From an uncultured bacterium (GTDB lineage Bacteria; Bipolaricaulota; Bipolaricaulia; RBG-16-55-9; DRJF01), in contig CAJXGD010000009.1 of NCBI GenBank assembly GCA_913053845.1, positions 1 through 54,936 of the forward strand: DNA of 54,936 bases, given 5' to 3'. Shown one piece after another: positions 16,364-24,323 of the stretch. Under the pieces are notes generated by a model, which worked only from the letters and a program-made list of their open reading frames with translations, was not told where the DNA came from and did no database searches. Positions within the stretch are counted from its first letter, which is position 1. Every line of letters starts with the position of its first letter. A program made the position numbers and the translations under genes.

Positions 16364-16959
16364 CGCGCCCCCTCGGCCAGAGAGAGGAAGTTCTCCAAGA
16401 GCTTCAGCCCCCGGCGGCCGCTCTTCTCCGGATGAAACTGCACCGCGTAGCTCCAGGGACCGGCACGCACTGCGGCCACCAACCGGCCCTCGTACTCCGT
16501 CCAGGCCAGAGCACCCTCCGAGCGGGTGATCCCATAACTGTGAACGAAGTAGAAATATGCCCCTTGAGGAATGCCTGTAAAGAGCGTATCTTTCGCGTGC
16601 TCAACGGTGTTCCAGCCCATGTGGGGCAGGCGCCGGGCCGGCAGCTTGACCACCCTGCCGGGGAGCAGGCCCAAGCCGGCCACATCCGGCGCCTCCTCGC
16701 TCTGCTCGAAGAGCAATTGCATGCCGATGCAAATGCCCAGGGCAGGCTTTTCGCAGACGCGCTGCCGTAGCGCCTCGCGGTGATCTTCAATCCTGTGCAT
16801 CATGGGGCCAAACGCCCCGTCGCCCGGCAAGATCAGCACTTGGGCCTCAAGCCAGCGCACGATCTCCGGCGTCACCTCGACTCTTGCGCCCAGCCGCTCC
16901 AGTGCCTTCTTCAAGCTGTGCAGGTTGCCCACTCCTAGATCGGCCACGGTCACCTGCAT
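16360..16959 (-). CDS. hisH: Imidazole glycerol phosphate synthase subunit HisH
   Basis: Class I glutamine amidotransferase of 199 aa that feeds ammonia to HisF. The nucleophile is in ALGICIGMQLLF, the oxyanion strand in LILPGDGAFG (usual LPGVGAF, here with D), and the catalytic His/Glu in VQFHPEKSG. The Y-[FV]-x-H element reads YFVHSYG. Overlaps hisC by ten bases upstream and hisA by four downstream. Confidence 0.95.
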   Translation of the reverse strand: MQVTVADLGVGNLHSLKKALERLGARVEVTPEIVRWLEAQVLILPGDGAFGPMMHRIEDHREALRQRVCEKPALGICIGMQLLFEQSEEAPDVAGLGLLPGRVVKLPARRLPHMGWNTVEHAKDTLFTGIPQGAYFYFVHSYGITRSEGALAWTEYEGRLVAAVRAGPWSYAVQFHPEKSGRRGLKLLENFLSLAEGAR

Positions 16960-17984
16960 GGCAGCACCTCGTCCAGCGCGGTCAGCAGCACTTCGAGATC
17001 GTCCGGCGTGCCCACGGTGATCCGAACGCAGCGTTGCAGGCGCGGATGCGAGCCGGCCGAGCGCACCAGGACGCGCCGGTCGGCCAATTCACGGACCAAG
17101 GTATCACGGTCGAACCCTTGAGGGACCGCGGCCAGGAGGAAATTCGCCTGCGAGGGCCAGACCCGAAATCCCCTCCGAGAGAGGGCCTGCGCCCAGCGGG
17201 GGCGCTCCCGGCGGATGAGCGCCAGATAATCGCGCACGAATGGCTGTTCATTCAGCGCCGCCGTGGCCAGGGCTTGGCTCAGGGCGTTCAGGTTGTAAGG
17301 CAGCCGTGCCCGCTCGATTTGCTCGATCAGCTCGGGGCACGCAGCGAGATAACCCACGCGCAGCCCCGCCAGGCCATAGGCCTTGGAGAAGGTGCGCGTC
17401 ACCAATAGATTGGGAAACTCACACGCCCGCTCGATCCAATTAGCCCCTGCGAACTCGCCGTAGGCTTCGTCGATCACCACCGGATGGCCGGAGCGCAGCA
17501 CGGCCTCAATTGAGTTGGGACTTAGCGTGTTACCCGTGGGGTTATTCGGCGTGCAGAGCACGATCAGCTCCGCGTCGACGCCCAAGATCGCATCAGCCTT
17601 CAGGTCGAAGGCCGCATCGAGCGGCACCTCAATAGGACGGGCAGCGTTGATTAGCGCGTAATGACGGTACATGGCGTAACTCGGGTTGGGGAAGACTACC
17701 GGGTCCCCGGGATTCAAAAACGTCTTGAAGATCAGGTCGAAGACCTCGTTCGAGCCGTTGGCCACCAGAAAATTCTCCGGCTGTAGTCCATAGCGCACGG
17801 CCAGCGCCCGACGCAGCGTTTGGGCTCGGCTGTTGGGATAGTCGCTCAGGTCGATCCCGGCGAAGAGCCGGGCCATCTGACCCGCGGCCGGGTTCGTCCC
17901 CAGACGGTTGGTGTTGCGGTGCAGCGCCAACCCTTTGGCCTCCGGCGGGCGATATGGCTTCAGAGAACGCAAGCTCTCTCTCAT
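16950..17984 (-). CDS. hisC: Histidinol-phosphate aminotransferase
   Basis: PLP-dependent fold-type I aminotransferase of 344 aa. The pyridoxal lysine lies in TRTFSKAYGLAGLRVGY; NPNSYAMYR, CTPNNPTGN and VIDEAYGEF are the family anchors. It transfers the amino group from glutamate to imidazole acetol phosphate. ATG at 17984 forms ATGA with the end of hisD. Confidence 0.95.
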   Translation of the reverse strand: MRESLRSLKPYRPPEAKGLALHRNTNRLGTNPAAGQMARLFAGIDLSDYPNSRAQTLRRALAVRYGLQPENFLVANGSNEVFDLIFKTFLNPGDPVVFPNPSYAMYRHYALINAARPIEVPLDAAFDLKADAILGVDAELIVLCTPNNPTGNTLSPNSIEAVLRSGHPVVIDEAYGEFAGANWIERACEFPNLLVTRTFSKAYGLAGLRVGYLAACPELIEQIERARLPYNLNALSQALATAALNEQPFVRDYLALIRRERPRWAQALSRRGFRVWPSQANFLLAAVPQGFDRDTLVRELADRRVLVRSAGSHPRLQRCVRITVGTPDDLEVLLTALDEVLPCR

Positions 17985-19273
17985 CGCCCTTCCTCCTGCA
18001 ACCTCATCCGGATGGAGGCCGCATGGGCGCGCATCCCCTCGGCCTGAGCCAGCGCGATGGCCGTGGGAGCCAATGCTTGCAAACCCTGAGGGCTAACCCG
18101 CTGGTAGGAGATGGTCTTGACGAAGTCGCGGACGCTCAGACCGCCGCCGAAGCGCGCTCGGCCCGCCGTGGGTAGAATATGATTGGTCCCCGAGGCGTAG
18201 TCGCCCAGCGCCACCGGCGACCAGGGCCCCAAGAAGACCGAGCCGGCGTTCTCGATCTGCTCCAGCCAATGCTCCGCACCGTCGCTCCATAGGCATAAAT
18301 GCTCCGGCGCGTAAGCGTTGACGAAGTCGAGAGCAACCGGCTGTTTCTGATAATGCAGCACGGTCACCTGGCGATCTCTTACTTCATCAGGGTCCAACCC
18401 CTGAGCTACCTCTCGGGCTAACTTCGGTAGGCTCGTGAGGAGCAGCGCCGAGCTCCCCGACCCATGCTCCAATTGTGCTCTGAGCTCCGAGAGTGACCAG
18501 CGGGCCAAGGTCGCTTCAGAGAGCTTGGCCACGCGGTCGACAATTAGAAGGATCTCGCTCGGTCCGGCGAGCAGGTCAATGCCCACTTCACCCTGTACCA
18601 GTGCCTTGGCCGCGGTGACGTAGGCGTTGCCCGGCCCGGCGATCTTCTGAACGCGTCCGATCGATTCAGTTCCGTAGGCCAAAGCGGCAATCGCTTGAGC
18701 GCCGCCGACGGCGTAGAGCTCATTTATCTCAAGCAGGGCCGCAGCCGCCTGCACGATTTGGGGGATGCGGCCATCGGGGCCCGGAGGCGTACAGACGGCG
18801 AGCTCAGCTACTCCGGCGAGGCGCGCAGGGACCGCCGCCATCAATAGTGAGGAGGGCAAATTGCGTGGAACATAAAGCCCTACCCTTCGGAAGGGCTTCA
18901 CCAGTTGTCCCAGCTCGCTACCCGGCGCGACCTCCAGGTGATAACTTGAGAGGTGCTGGTGCTCATGGAAGCGCTCGATCTGCCGCTTGGCTGTTTCTAG
19001 CGCCGCTTGGAGTTCAGGATCAAGTGCTTGGAGCGCCCGGCGCTGCGCCTCCTGAGAAACACGCAGATCGTTCAACCGCACGCCGTCGAAGCGCTCGGTG
19101 AGTTCCCGCAGAGCCGCGTCGCCTCGTCGGCGCACTTCGGCCAAGATCTCGGCAACCTGGTCGCTCAGTAAGGGCATATCGCCATACGTCCCTACATCCC
19201 AGGGGACGGGCCGACTCAACAGTCGCCCTTTTTCAGCTTCACTTAAGCTTTCCAATTGAACGATGTCGGTCAT
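17981..19273 (-). CDS. hisD: Histidinol dehydrogenase
   Basis: NAD-dependent zinc enzyme of 430 aa carrying out the last two oxidations to L-histidine. Family signatures: GLYVPRNLPSSLLMAAVPA, GGAQAIAALAYGTESI, KIAGPGNAYVTAAK, GIDLLAGPSEILLIVD, the catalytic Glu/His in APEHL and LGDYASGTNHILPT. It is the second gene of the operon, ATGA-overlapping both hisG and hisC. Confidence 0.96.
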   Translation of the reverse strand: MTDIVQLESLSEAEKGRLLSRPVPWDVGTYGDMPLLSDQVAEILAEVRRRGDAALRELTERFDGVRLNDLRVSQEAQRRALQALDPELQAALETAKRQIERFHEHQHLSSYHLEVAPGSELGQLVKPFRRVGLYVPRNLPSSLLMAAVPARLAGVAELAVCTPPGPDGRIPQIVQAAAALLEINELYAVGGAQAIAALAYGTESIGRVQKIAGPGNAYVTAAKALVQGEVGIDLLAGPSEILLIVDRVAKLSEATLARWSLSELRAQLEHGSGSSALLLTSLPKLAREVAQGLDPDEVRDRQVTVLHYQKQPVALDFVNAYAPEHLCLWSDGAEHWLEQIENAGSVFLGPWSPVALGDYASGTNHILPTAGRARFGGGLSVRDFVKTISYQRVSPQGLQALAPTAIALAQAEGMRAHAASIRMRLQEEGR

Positions 19274-20130
19274 GGCACCATCCTTTCGATGGGTAAGACG
19301 AGCAAGCCCTCCGCGCCATAACGCTTGAGCGCCGGGATCAGGCCGTTGATCTGATCCTCAGGTACCACGGCGTGCAGGGCGACCCAGTCCTCTCGGCCGA
19401 GCAGGTGCATCACCGTGGGCGCAGTCGCGCCGGGCAGCAGCGCCTTGACCTCCTCTAGCCGGGCTTGGGGCAGGTTGACCATCAGGTAGCGCTTGGTCTG
19501 AGCGTCAAGTACGCTCTTGAGCGCGGCCTGCAGTTCGTAGAACAGGGGCTTTCGAGCATCTGAACTCTGGGGATTGGCGATCAACACGGCCTCCGACCGG
19601 AGCAGCGTCTCCAGCTCGACGAGGCCGTTCTGGCGCAAGGTGGAACCGGTCTCCACCAGATCGGTGATCGCCTCGGCCACCCCCACCTGAGGGGCCACCT
19701 CGGTCGCGCCGGAGAGCGGCACGATCTCCACCGAGATGCCCCGCTGGGCGAAGAAACGGGCCGTCAGTCGAGGGAAGATCGTGGCCACCCGCTTCCCTGC
19801 CAACTGGGCCGGCTCACTGATCCCGCTCAGGCGCGGGACGGCCACGACCAAGCGACAGCGACCGAAGCCCAGCGGAAGAAGTGTTTGCACCGGTAGGTCG
19901 CTCTCGGCCACCTGATCGAGTCCGGTGATGCCGGCGTCGGCGGTGCCGGTAGCCACGTATTCCGGGATGTCTCCCGTGCGCACGAAGAGCAAGCGCCAGC
20001 GACCGTTGACGTCGGCGAGCAGCCGACGCGCGTGGCGTGGGACGTGCAGACCTGCCTTGGAGAGCAGTTCTAACGTCCGGTCGCTCAAGCGTCCCTTACT
20101 GGGCACGGCGATCTTCAATAGATCGGTCAT
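19270..20130 (-). CDS. hisG: ATP phosphoribosyltransferase, long form
   Basis: First and committed enzyme of histidine synthesis (ATP + PRPP). At 286 aa it is the long HisG form with its own C-terminal regulatory domain, here YLMVNLPQARLEEVKALLPG onward, which normally binds histidine for feedback inhibition; no hisZ is needed or seen. Catalytic-core landmarks: AVPSKGRL, DAGITGLDQV and the PRPP loop EAITDLVETGSTLRQNGL. The ribosome binding site AGGGTG lies five to ten bases before ATG 20130 and is part of an inverted repeat (20134-20141 with 20188-20195), so translation may be gated by the leader RNA. Confidence 0.95.
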   Translation of the reverse strand: MTDLLKIAVPSKGRLSDRTLELLSKAGLHVPRHARRLLADVNGRWRLLFVRTGDIPEYVATGTADAGITGLDQVAESDLPVQTLLPLGFGRCRLVVAVPRLSGISEPAQLAGKRVATIFPRLTARFFAQRGISVEIVPLSGATEVAPQVGVAEAITDLVETGSTLRQNGLVELETLLRSEAVLIANPQSSDARKPLFYELQAALKSVLDAQTKRYLMVNLPQARLEEVKALLPGATAPTVMHLLGREDWVALHAVVPEDQINGLIPALKRYGAEGLLVLPIERMVP

Positions 20131-20133
20131 AGC

Positions 20134-20195
20134 CGCACCCTGCGCTTAAAATAAACGCCGGAAACGTTGTTGCAGGACGCTGGAATGAGGGTGCG
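20134..20195 (-). promoter_or_regulatory. Leader inverted repeat that can mask the hisG ribosome binding site
   Basis: In the transcript CGCACCCT (20195-20188) is perfectly complementary to AGGGTGCG (20141-20134), which contains the hisG Shine-Dalgarno. A second hairpin, GAGCC-TCA-GGCTC, sits right after the leader-peptide stop and competes with a GGGTTC/GAGCCT pairing in the last leader codons. A weak hairpin GCGTTTA-TTT-TAAGCGC precedes the ribosome binding site. Mutually exclusive structures controlled by ribosome position are inferred. Confidence 0.5.
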
Positions 20196-20214
20196 CGAGG
20201 TTAGAGCCTGAGGC

Positions 20215-20301
20215 TCAATGAACCCAGTGGCAGGGATGATGATGCGCGGTGAGACTACTCAGGAAGAAGTTCGTCAAGCTGCTAGACATTTGACTACGCA
20301 T
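20215..20301 (-). CDS. hisL: His operon leader peptide, 28 aa
   Basis: Small frame of 28 codons starting at ATG 20301 with AGGGG nine bases upstream and ending at TGA 20217-20215. The peptide ends TAHHHPCHWVH: histidine at residues 20, 21, 22, 25 and 28, five of the last nine residues. It lies between a promoter and hisG, about 85 bases upstream of hisG. This is the classic arrangement of a histidine attenuator, in which ribosome stalling at His codons when charged tRNA-His is scarce switches the RNA structure that follows. Function is inferred from this arrangement. Confidence 0.75.
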   Translation of the reverse strand: MRSQMSSSLTNFFLSSLTAHHHPCHWVH

Positions 20302-20334
20302 TTGCTATCACCCCTATAGACAAGATTGGGCAAC

Positions 20335-20363
20335 AGTATACCGGCCTCGGCGAACCGTTGCAA
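20335..20363 (-). promoter_or_regulatory. Promoter of the histidine operon
   Basis: TTGCAA (20363-20358), 17-base spacer, TATACT (20340-20335) on the minus strand, directly downstream of the thrS stop and about 34 bases before the leader peptide ATG. Confidence 0.7.
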
Positions 20364-20391
20364 ATCGTCCTCACCTACGTGCTGAGGGCGA

Positions 20392-22356
20392 TCAGAGCGG
20401 GGGTGGTTGCTCCGAGGCTGACAGCTCACTGCTCCTGCTGGCGATGGTTTGACTGATCTTTTGAATGAATTCCTCCAGCGACTGGGCTCCCAGATCGTGC
20501 CCATCTCTCAGGCGAACCGCCACCTGCTGCGCCTGTTGCTCCCGATCGCCCATGACCAGCATATAGGGGACCTTGAAGAGCTGCGCCTGGCGGATGCGAT
20601 AGCTGAGCGTATTGCTGGAATCATCCAGCTCGGCGCGCACCCCGGCGGCAGTGAGCTGCGCGAGCACCTGCTGCGCATAGTCCTGATGGCGCTCGGCGAT
20701 CGGCAGCACGGCTGCCTGCACCGGCGAGAGCCAGACCGGGAGGGCCCCGGCGTAATGCTCGATCAGAAAGCCGATGAAGCGCTCATGGGTGCTCAAAGGC
20801 GCTCGGTGGATGCAGAGGGGCGTCTCCTCTTGCCCTTGGGCGCTCTTGTAGGTGAGCTCGAAGCGGCGCGGCTGGGCGAAGTCCACCTGATTGGTCGCCA
20901 GAGTAAACTCCCGCCCGATGGCGCTCCAGACCTGCACGTCTATCTTGGGGCCGTAGAAGGCAGCTTCGTCCGGAACTTCGACGTAATTGATCCCGCCGTG
21001 CTCCAGCGCCCGCCGGACCATCGCCTCGGTCTGGAGCCATAGCTCCGGCTCATTGACATATTTTTGCCCCAGCTTCTCCGGCGCATGGATGCTAAAGCGC
21101 ATCAGATATTTTTCGATGCCAAATAACTCGAAATAACTGAGATACATCCCGATGACAGCCAGAAATTCCTCCTCGAACTGCTCCAGTGTGCAATAGATAT
21201 GCGCATCGTTCATCTGCAGCGAGCGCACCCGCATCAGGCCGAAGAGCTCGCCCGACTTCTCGTAGCGATAGCAGGTGCCATATTCGGCCAGACGCAGCGG
21301 TAGGTCGCGATAGCTGCGCGGTAGGGCGGCGAAGATCTTATGATGATGAGGACAGTTCATCGGCTTGAGGTAGTACTTGACCCCTTCAGCCTCCATCGCC
21401 GGGTACATCGAGCCGGCATAATAGGGCAGGTGCCCAGAGCGCAGATAGAGCGACTCCTTGGCCAGATGAGGTGTGCGTACTCGCTGGTAGCCGGCGGCCC
21501 GCTCGGTCTCCACGGCCAGCTTCTCCAGCTCTTCAATGATAATCTCTCCTCGCGGCAGCCAGAGCGGCAGTCCCGGGCCGACCTCCTCATCAAAGGTAAA
21601 TAGCTGCAACTGCTTGCCCAGCTTGCGATGATCGCGCTTCTTGGCCTCTTCCCTCTGCCAGAGATATTTGTCCAGCTCCTCACGGGTGCGAAAGGCCGTG
21701 CCGTAGATGCGTTGCAGCATTTTATTATGCTCATCCCCGCGCCAGTAGGCCCCGGCCACCTCGAGCAGTTTGAACTGCTTGACCCAGCCGGTTGAGGGCA
21801 TGTGCGGTCCGCGGCAGAGATCGAGAAATTCGCCGTCCCGGTAGCAGGAGATACTTTCGCCGCGGCCGGCGAACTCCTCCAAAAGCTCCAGTTTATAAGG
21901 CTCATCGTGCTCTTGAAGCAGCCGGCGCGCCTCTGCGGCTGGTAGTTCCAGGCGCTCGAAGGCATAATCTTCCTTGATGATTTTTTTCATCTCTTGGGAG
22001 ATCTGCTTCAAGTCATCGGGGGTAAAGCTTTCCGGGACATCGAAGTCATAATAGAAGCCGTCCTTGATCACCGGCCCGATGGCCAGTTTGGCCTGGGGAA
22101 TGAGCCGTTTGACCGCTTGTGCCAGCAGGTGGGACATGCTATGGCGATAGAGCAGTGCGGCTTCTTCCGCTTCCAGGGTCAAGAGCTGCACTTGGGCATC
22201 TGGAGACAGAGGAGTTTGGCGATCTACGATTGTACCGTTCAGTTCGCCCCCAATGACCGAACCCAGCAGCTCGGGGGCCAGTTGGCGCAGCGCTTCCTCC
22301 AACGAAGCAGTTTTATCGTATTCCAGTTTCTTGCCTTGGGGTGTCTTGATAATCAT
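20392..22356 (-). CDS. thrS: Threonyl-tRNA synthetase
   Basis: Class II aminoacyl-tRNA synthetase of 654 aa charging tRNA-Thr. Order seen: N-terminal TGS domain (IIKTPQGKKLEYDK), the editing domain (RHSMSHLLAQAVKRL with HxxxH, and DLCRGPHMPSTG with the CxxxH metal site), then the catalytic core with MNCPHHHKIF, YRYEKSGELFGLMRVRSL and the zinc/ATP motif HRAPLSTHERFIGFLIEH, followed by the anticodon-binding domain. ATG at 22356 is preferred (AGGTGA nine bases upstream) over GTG at 22368. It is upstream of the his operon but separated by that operon's own promoter. Confidence 0.96.
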   Translation of the reverse strand: MIIKTPQGKKLEYDKTASLEEALRQLAPELLGSVIGGELNGTIVDRQTPLSPDAQVQLLTLEAEEAALLYRHSMSHLLAQAVKRLIPQAKLAIGPVIKDGFYYDFDVPESFTPDDLKQISQEMKKIIKEDYAFERLELPAAEARRLLQEHDEPYKLELLEEFAGRGESISCYRDGEFLDLCRGPHMPSTGWVKQFKLLEVAGAYWRGDEHNKMLQRIYGTAFRTREELDKYLWQREEAKKRDHRKLGKQLQLFTFDEEVGPGLPLWLPRGEIIIEELEKLAVETERAAGYQRVRTPHLAKESLYLRSGHLPYYAGSMYPAMEAEGVKYYLKPMNCPHHHKIFAALPRSYRDLPLRLAEYGTCYRYEKSGELFGLMRVRSLQMNDAHIYCTLEQFEEEFLAVIGMYLSYFELFGIEKYLMRFSIHAPEKLGQKYVNEPELWLQTEAMVRRALEHGGINYVEVPDEAAFYGPKIDVQVWSAIGREFTLATNQVDFAQPRRFELTYKSAQGQEETPLCIHRAPLSTHERFIGFLIEHYAGALPVWLSPVQAAVLPIAERHQDYAQQVLAQLTAAGVRAELDDSSNTLSYRIRQAQLFKVPYMLVMGDREQQAQQVAVRLRDGHDLGAQSLEEFIQKISQTIASRSSELSASEQPPPL

Positions 22357-22448
22357 GCCAATGGTCACCTCATCATAAAAAATACCGGATAATTTGGGGG
22401 CAGTTTAACCCATAGATTGGCATGTCGCAAACGCGCTTAGCGCGAATC

Positions 22449-23237
22449 TTATCCCCGGTAGAGCTCCGGTCGGCGATCCTCGAAGAGATCGTTGAGCTCG
22501 GTCACTCGTTTATCAGCGGCCTGCTCAGGCTCGATATCCACCAGGCGCAGCATTTCCTCGTCGGCGGGTGCCTCGGCGAGAATCGTCCCTTGTGGCGCGG
22601 TGATCTGGCTGCAACCGGTATAGGTCAACTTTTTAACCCCGCGGTCTTCTGTGCCACAACGATTGGCCAGCACCCAAAAGATGCGGTTCTCGATCGAGCG
22701 CACCCGTGTAGTCAACTGGCCGTAGGTGGGTAGGACTAGATTGGAGGGATGACAGATGATCTGGGCGCCCGCCAGGGCCAGCGTCCGAGCCGCTTCCGGA
22801 AAGAGATGATCGAAGCAGATCAAGACTCCCAGCTTCACGCCCTTCAGGTCGAAGAGCGGAAAACCAAGATCGCCCGGTTGGAAATAACGCTTTTCTTCGT
22901 AGAAGAGATGCGCCTTGCGATAAGTGCCGCTTAGGCCCTCTGGGCCGACGAGCACCGCGCTGTTATAAAAAACATCTCCTGAGCGCTCCGGCAGGCCCAG
23001 CAGCAGATGGGTCTGTAGACGCGCGGCTAAGCCTGTCAGAAATTCGGTGGTAGGACCGGGAATGGGCTCAGCTAGGGCTGCGACCTCGGCCTGGCTAAGA
23101 AAGAGATAGCCGCTGTTGGCCAGCTCCGGCAGGACGATCAGGTCAGCGCGGGCGCCCTCCAGCGCCTCGGCGATCTGCGCCAAGTTGGCCTGGGGCTCTC
23201 CAAATCTCGGGGCGAACTGGTAGAATCCAATGCGCAT
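22449..23237 (-). CDS. Carbon-nitrogen hydrolase (nitrilase superfamily)
   Basis: Protein of 262 aa with the Glu-Lys-Cys catalytic triad of the superfamily: PELANSGY, TYRKAHLF and GVLICFDHLFPEAAR. It hydrolyses a non-peptide C-N bond such as an amide, carbamoyl or omega-amidase substrate; the particular substrate is not evident. ATG 23237 follows GGAGG by seven bases. It is on the thrS strand, 93 bases upstream of thrS, and divergent from the DUF2227-like gene. Confidence 0.88.
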   Translation of the reverse strand: MRIGFYQFAPRFGEPQANLAQIAEALEGARADLIVLPELANSGYLFLSQAEVAALAEPIPGPTTEFLTGLAARLQTHLLLGLPERSGDVFYNSAVLVGPEGLSGTYRKAHLFYEEKRYFQPGDLGFPLFDLKGVKLGVLICFDHLFPEAARTLALAGAQIICHPSNLVLPTYGQLTTRVRSIENRIFWVLANRCGTEDRGVKKLTYTGCSQITAPQGTILAEAPADEEMLRLVDIEPEQAADKRVTELNDLFEDRRPELYRG

Positions 23238-23401
23238 TTTCTCGCCTCCTTGCGGATGGGTTGTGCCTATTCAAGCAGCTCTTGGCCGGAGATGCAAACC
23301 TGCGCCCCGCTTATCCCCATGCCAGGGGACAACCTTCCTAGCCGGCAGGCCCGGCTATCGCCTAAGATCGGCCAGATTTCTAGACCGGGAGTGAGAAACC
23401 C

Positions 23402-23854
23402 GTGCCCTCAGGGAAGACGCACTTTGCCTTTGAACTCGTGCTCTGGCCACTCTTTCTCGCCGGCTATGACTGGTTTCTCCAACCGACTACAACAGAGTTG
23501 ACCCTCTTCACCGGCGCCTATATCTTCTCCAGCCTGCTGCTCAGCCCCGACCTCGATCTCTATCGGAACCGGGCCCGGCGACGCTGGGGACCGTTGGGCT
23601 TCATCTGGACCCCTTACGCCAAGCTCTTCAAACATCGCGGACTCAGCCACAGTTTACTATTTGGCACCATGACCCGCTTGCTCTATCTAACACTGCTCTT
23701 CAGTCTGGTCGCGGTGGGCCTGGCCTACGCGGGGCTGGCCCTGCCGGGCAAGCTGCAGATCGAGCCGCGCCTGCTGCTCATCGCCTATGCAGGCCTCGCC
23801 CTGCCTAACCTGCTCCATGTCTTGCTCGATCGCCTGGTGAGCGCGTTCAAGTAA
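23402..23854 (+). CDS. DUF2227-like metal-binding membrane protein
   Basis: Protein of 150 aa with three to four hydrophobic segments. It starts PSGKTHFAFELVLWPLF, then has LLSPDLDLYRNRARRRWGPL and FKHRGLSHSLLFG; the conserved H, SPDLD and HRGLSHS residues point to a membrane-associated metal site like that of the LexA-binding/YdjM and DUF2227 families. Function unknown. GTG start with GGGAGTGA about seven bases upstream. Confidence 0.65.
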   Translation: MPSGKTHFAFELVLWPLFLAGYDWFLQPTTTELTLFTGAYIFSSLLLSPDLDLYRNRARRRWGPLGFIWTPYAKLFKHRGLSHSLLFGTMTRLLYLTLLFSLVAVGLAYAGLALPGKLQIEPRLLLIAYAGLALPNLLHVLLDRLVSAFK

Positions 23855-23942
23855 TTACCGGACCTCCCTGGTGAGGGGTTTGCACCTTTCAGAGCCAGAG
23901 CGCTATAATTCACCGGTGCTCCGGCGGAGGGCTGATTAACCC

Positions 23943-24323
23943 ATGCGAACGATCCTTCTCTTGACTATCACTGCTTTGCTGGTTGCCATCGGTCTGGTCA
24001 ACTATTTCAGCTATGACCAGATCGGCATCGCCTCCTGGTACGGCCCCAAGTTCCAAGGACGCCGCACCAGCAGCGGCGAGCGCTTCGACATGAATCAGAT
24101 GACCGCCGCCCACAAGAGCCTGCCCTTCGGCACCATCGTCCGGGTGGTGGACTTAAAGACCCAACGTAGCGTGGTGGTGCGCATCAACGACCGCGGGCCG
24201 TTCATCCCCGGTCGGATCATAGATCTTTCCTATGCAGCGGCCAAAAAACTGGGTATCATCGGACCGGGCACCGCGCTGGTAGGGCTGAAAATCATCTCCA
24301 GGCCGGCGGAGAAAGCTAGATGA
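23943..24323 (+). CDS. rlpA: RlpA-like septal ring lytic transglycosylase family protein
   Basis: Protein of 126 aa with an N-terminal hydrophobic signal or anchor (ILLLTITALLVAIGLV) and the double-psi beta-barrel domain of RlpA: GIASWYGPKFQGRRTSSGE, MTAAHKSLPFGTIVRV, VVVRINDRGPF and RIIDLSYAAAKKLG. The Asp in INDRGP, catalytic in the family, is present. It probably acts on glycan strands in the cell wall. No lipobox cysteine and no SPOR domain are present, so it is a minimal form. Its stop overlaps the helicase start by ATGA. Confidence 0.85.
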   Translation: MRTILLLTITALLVAIGLVNYFSYDQIGIASWYGPKFQGRRTSSGERFDMNQMTAAHKSLPFGTIVRVVDLKTQRSVVVRINDRGPFIPGRIIDLSYAAAKKLGIIGPGTALVGLKIISRPAEKAR

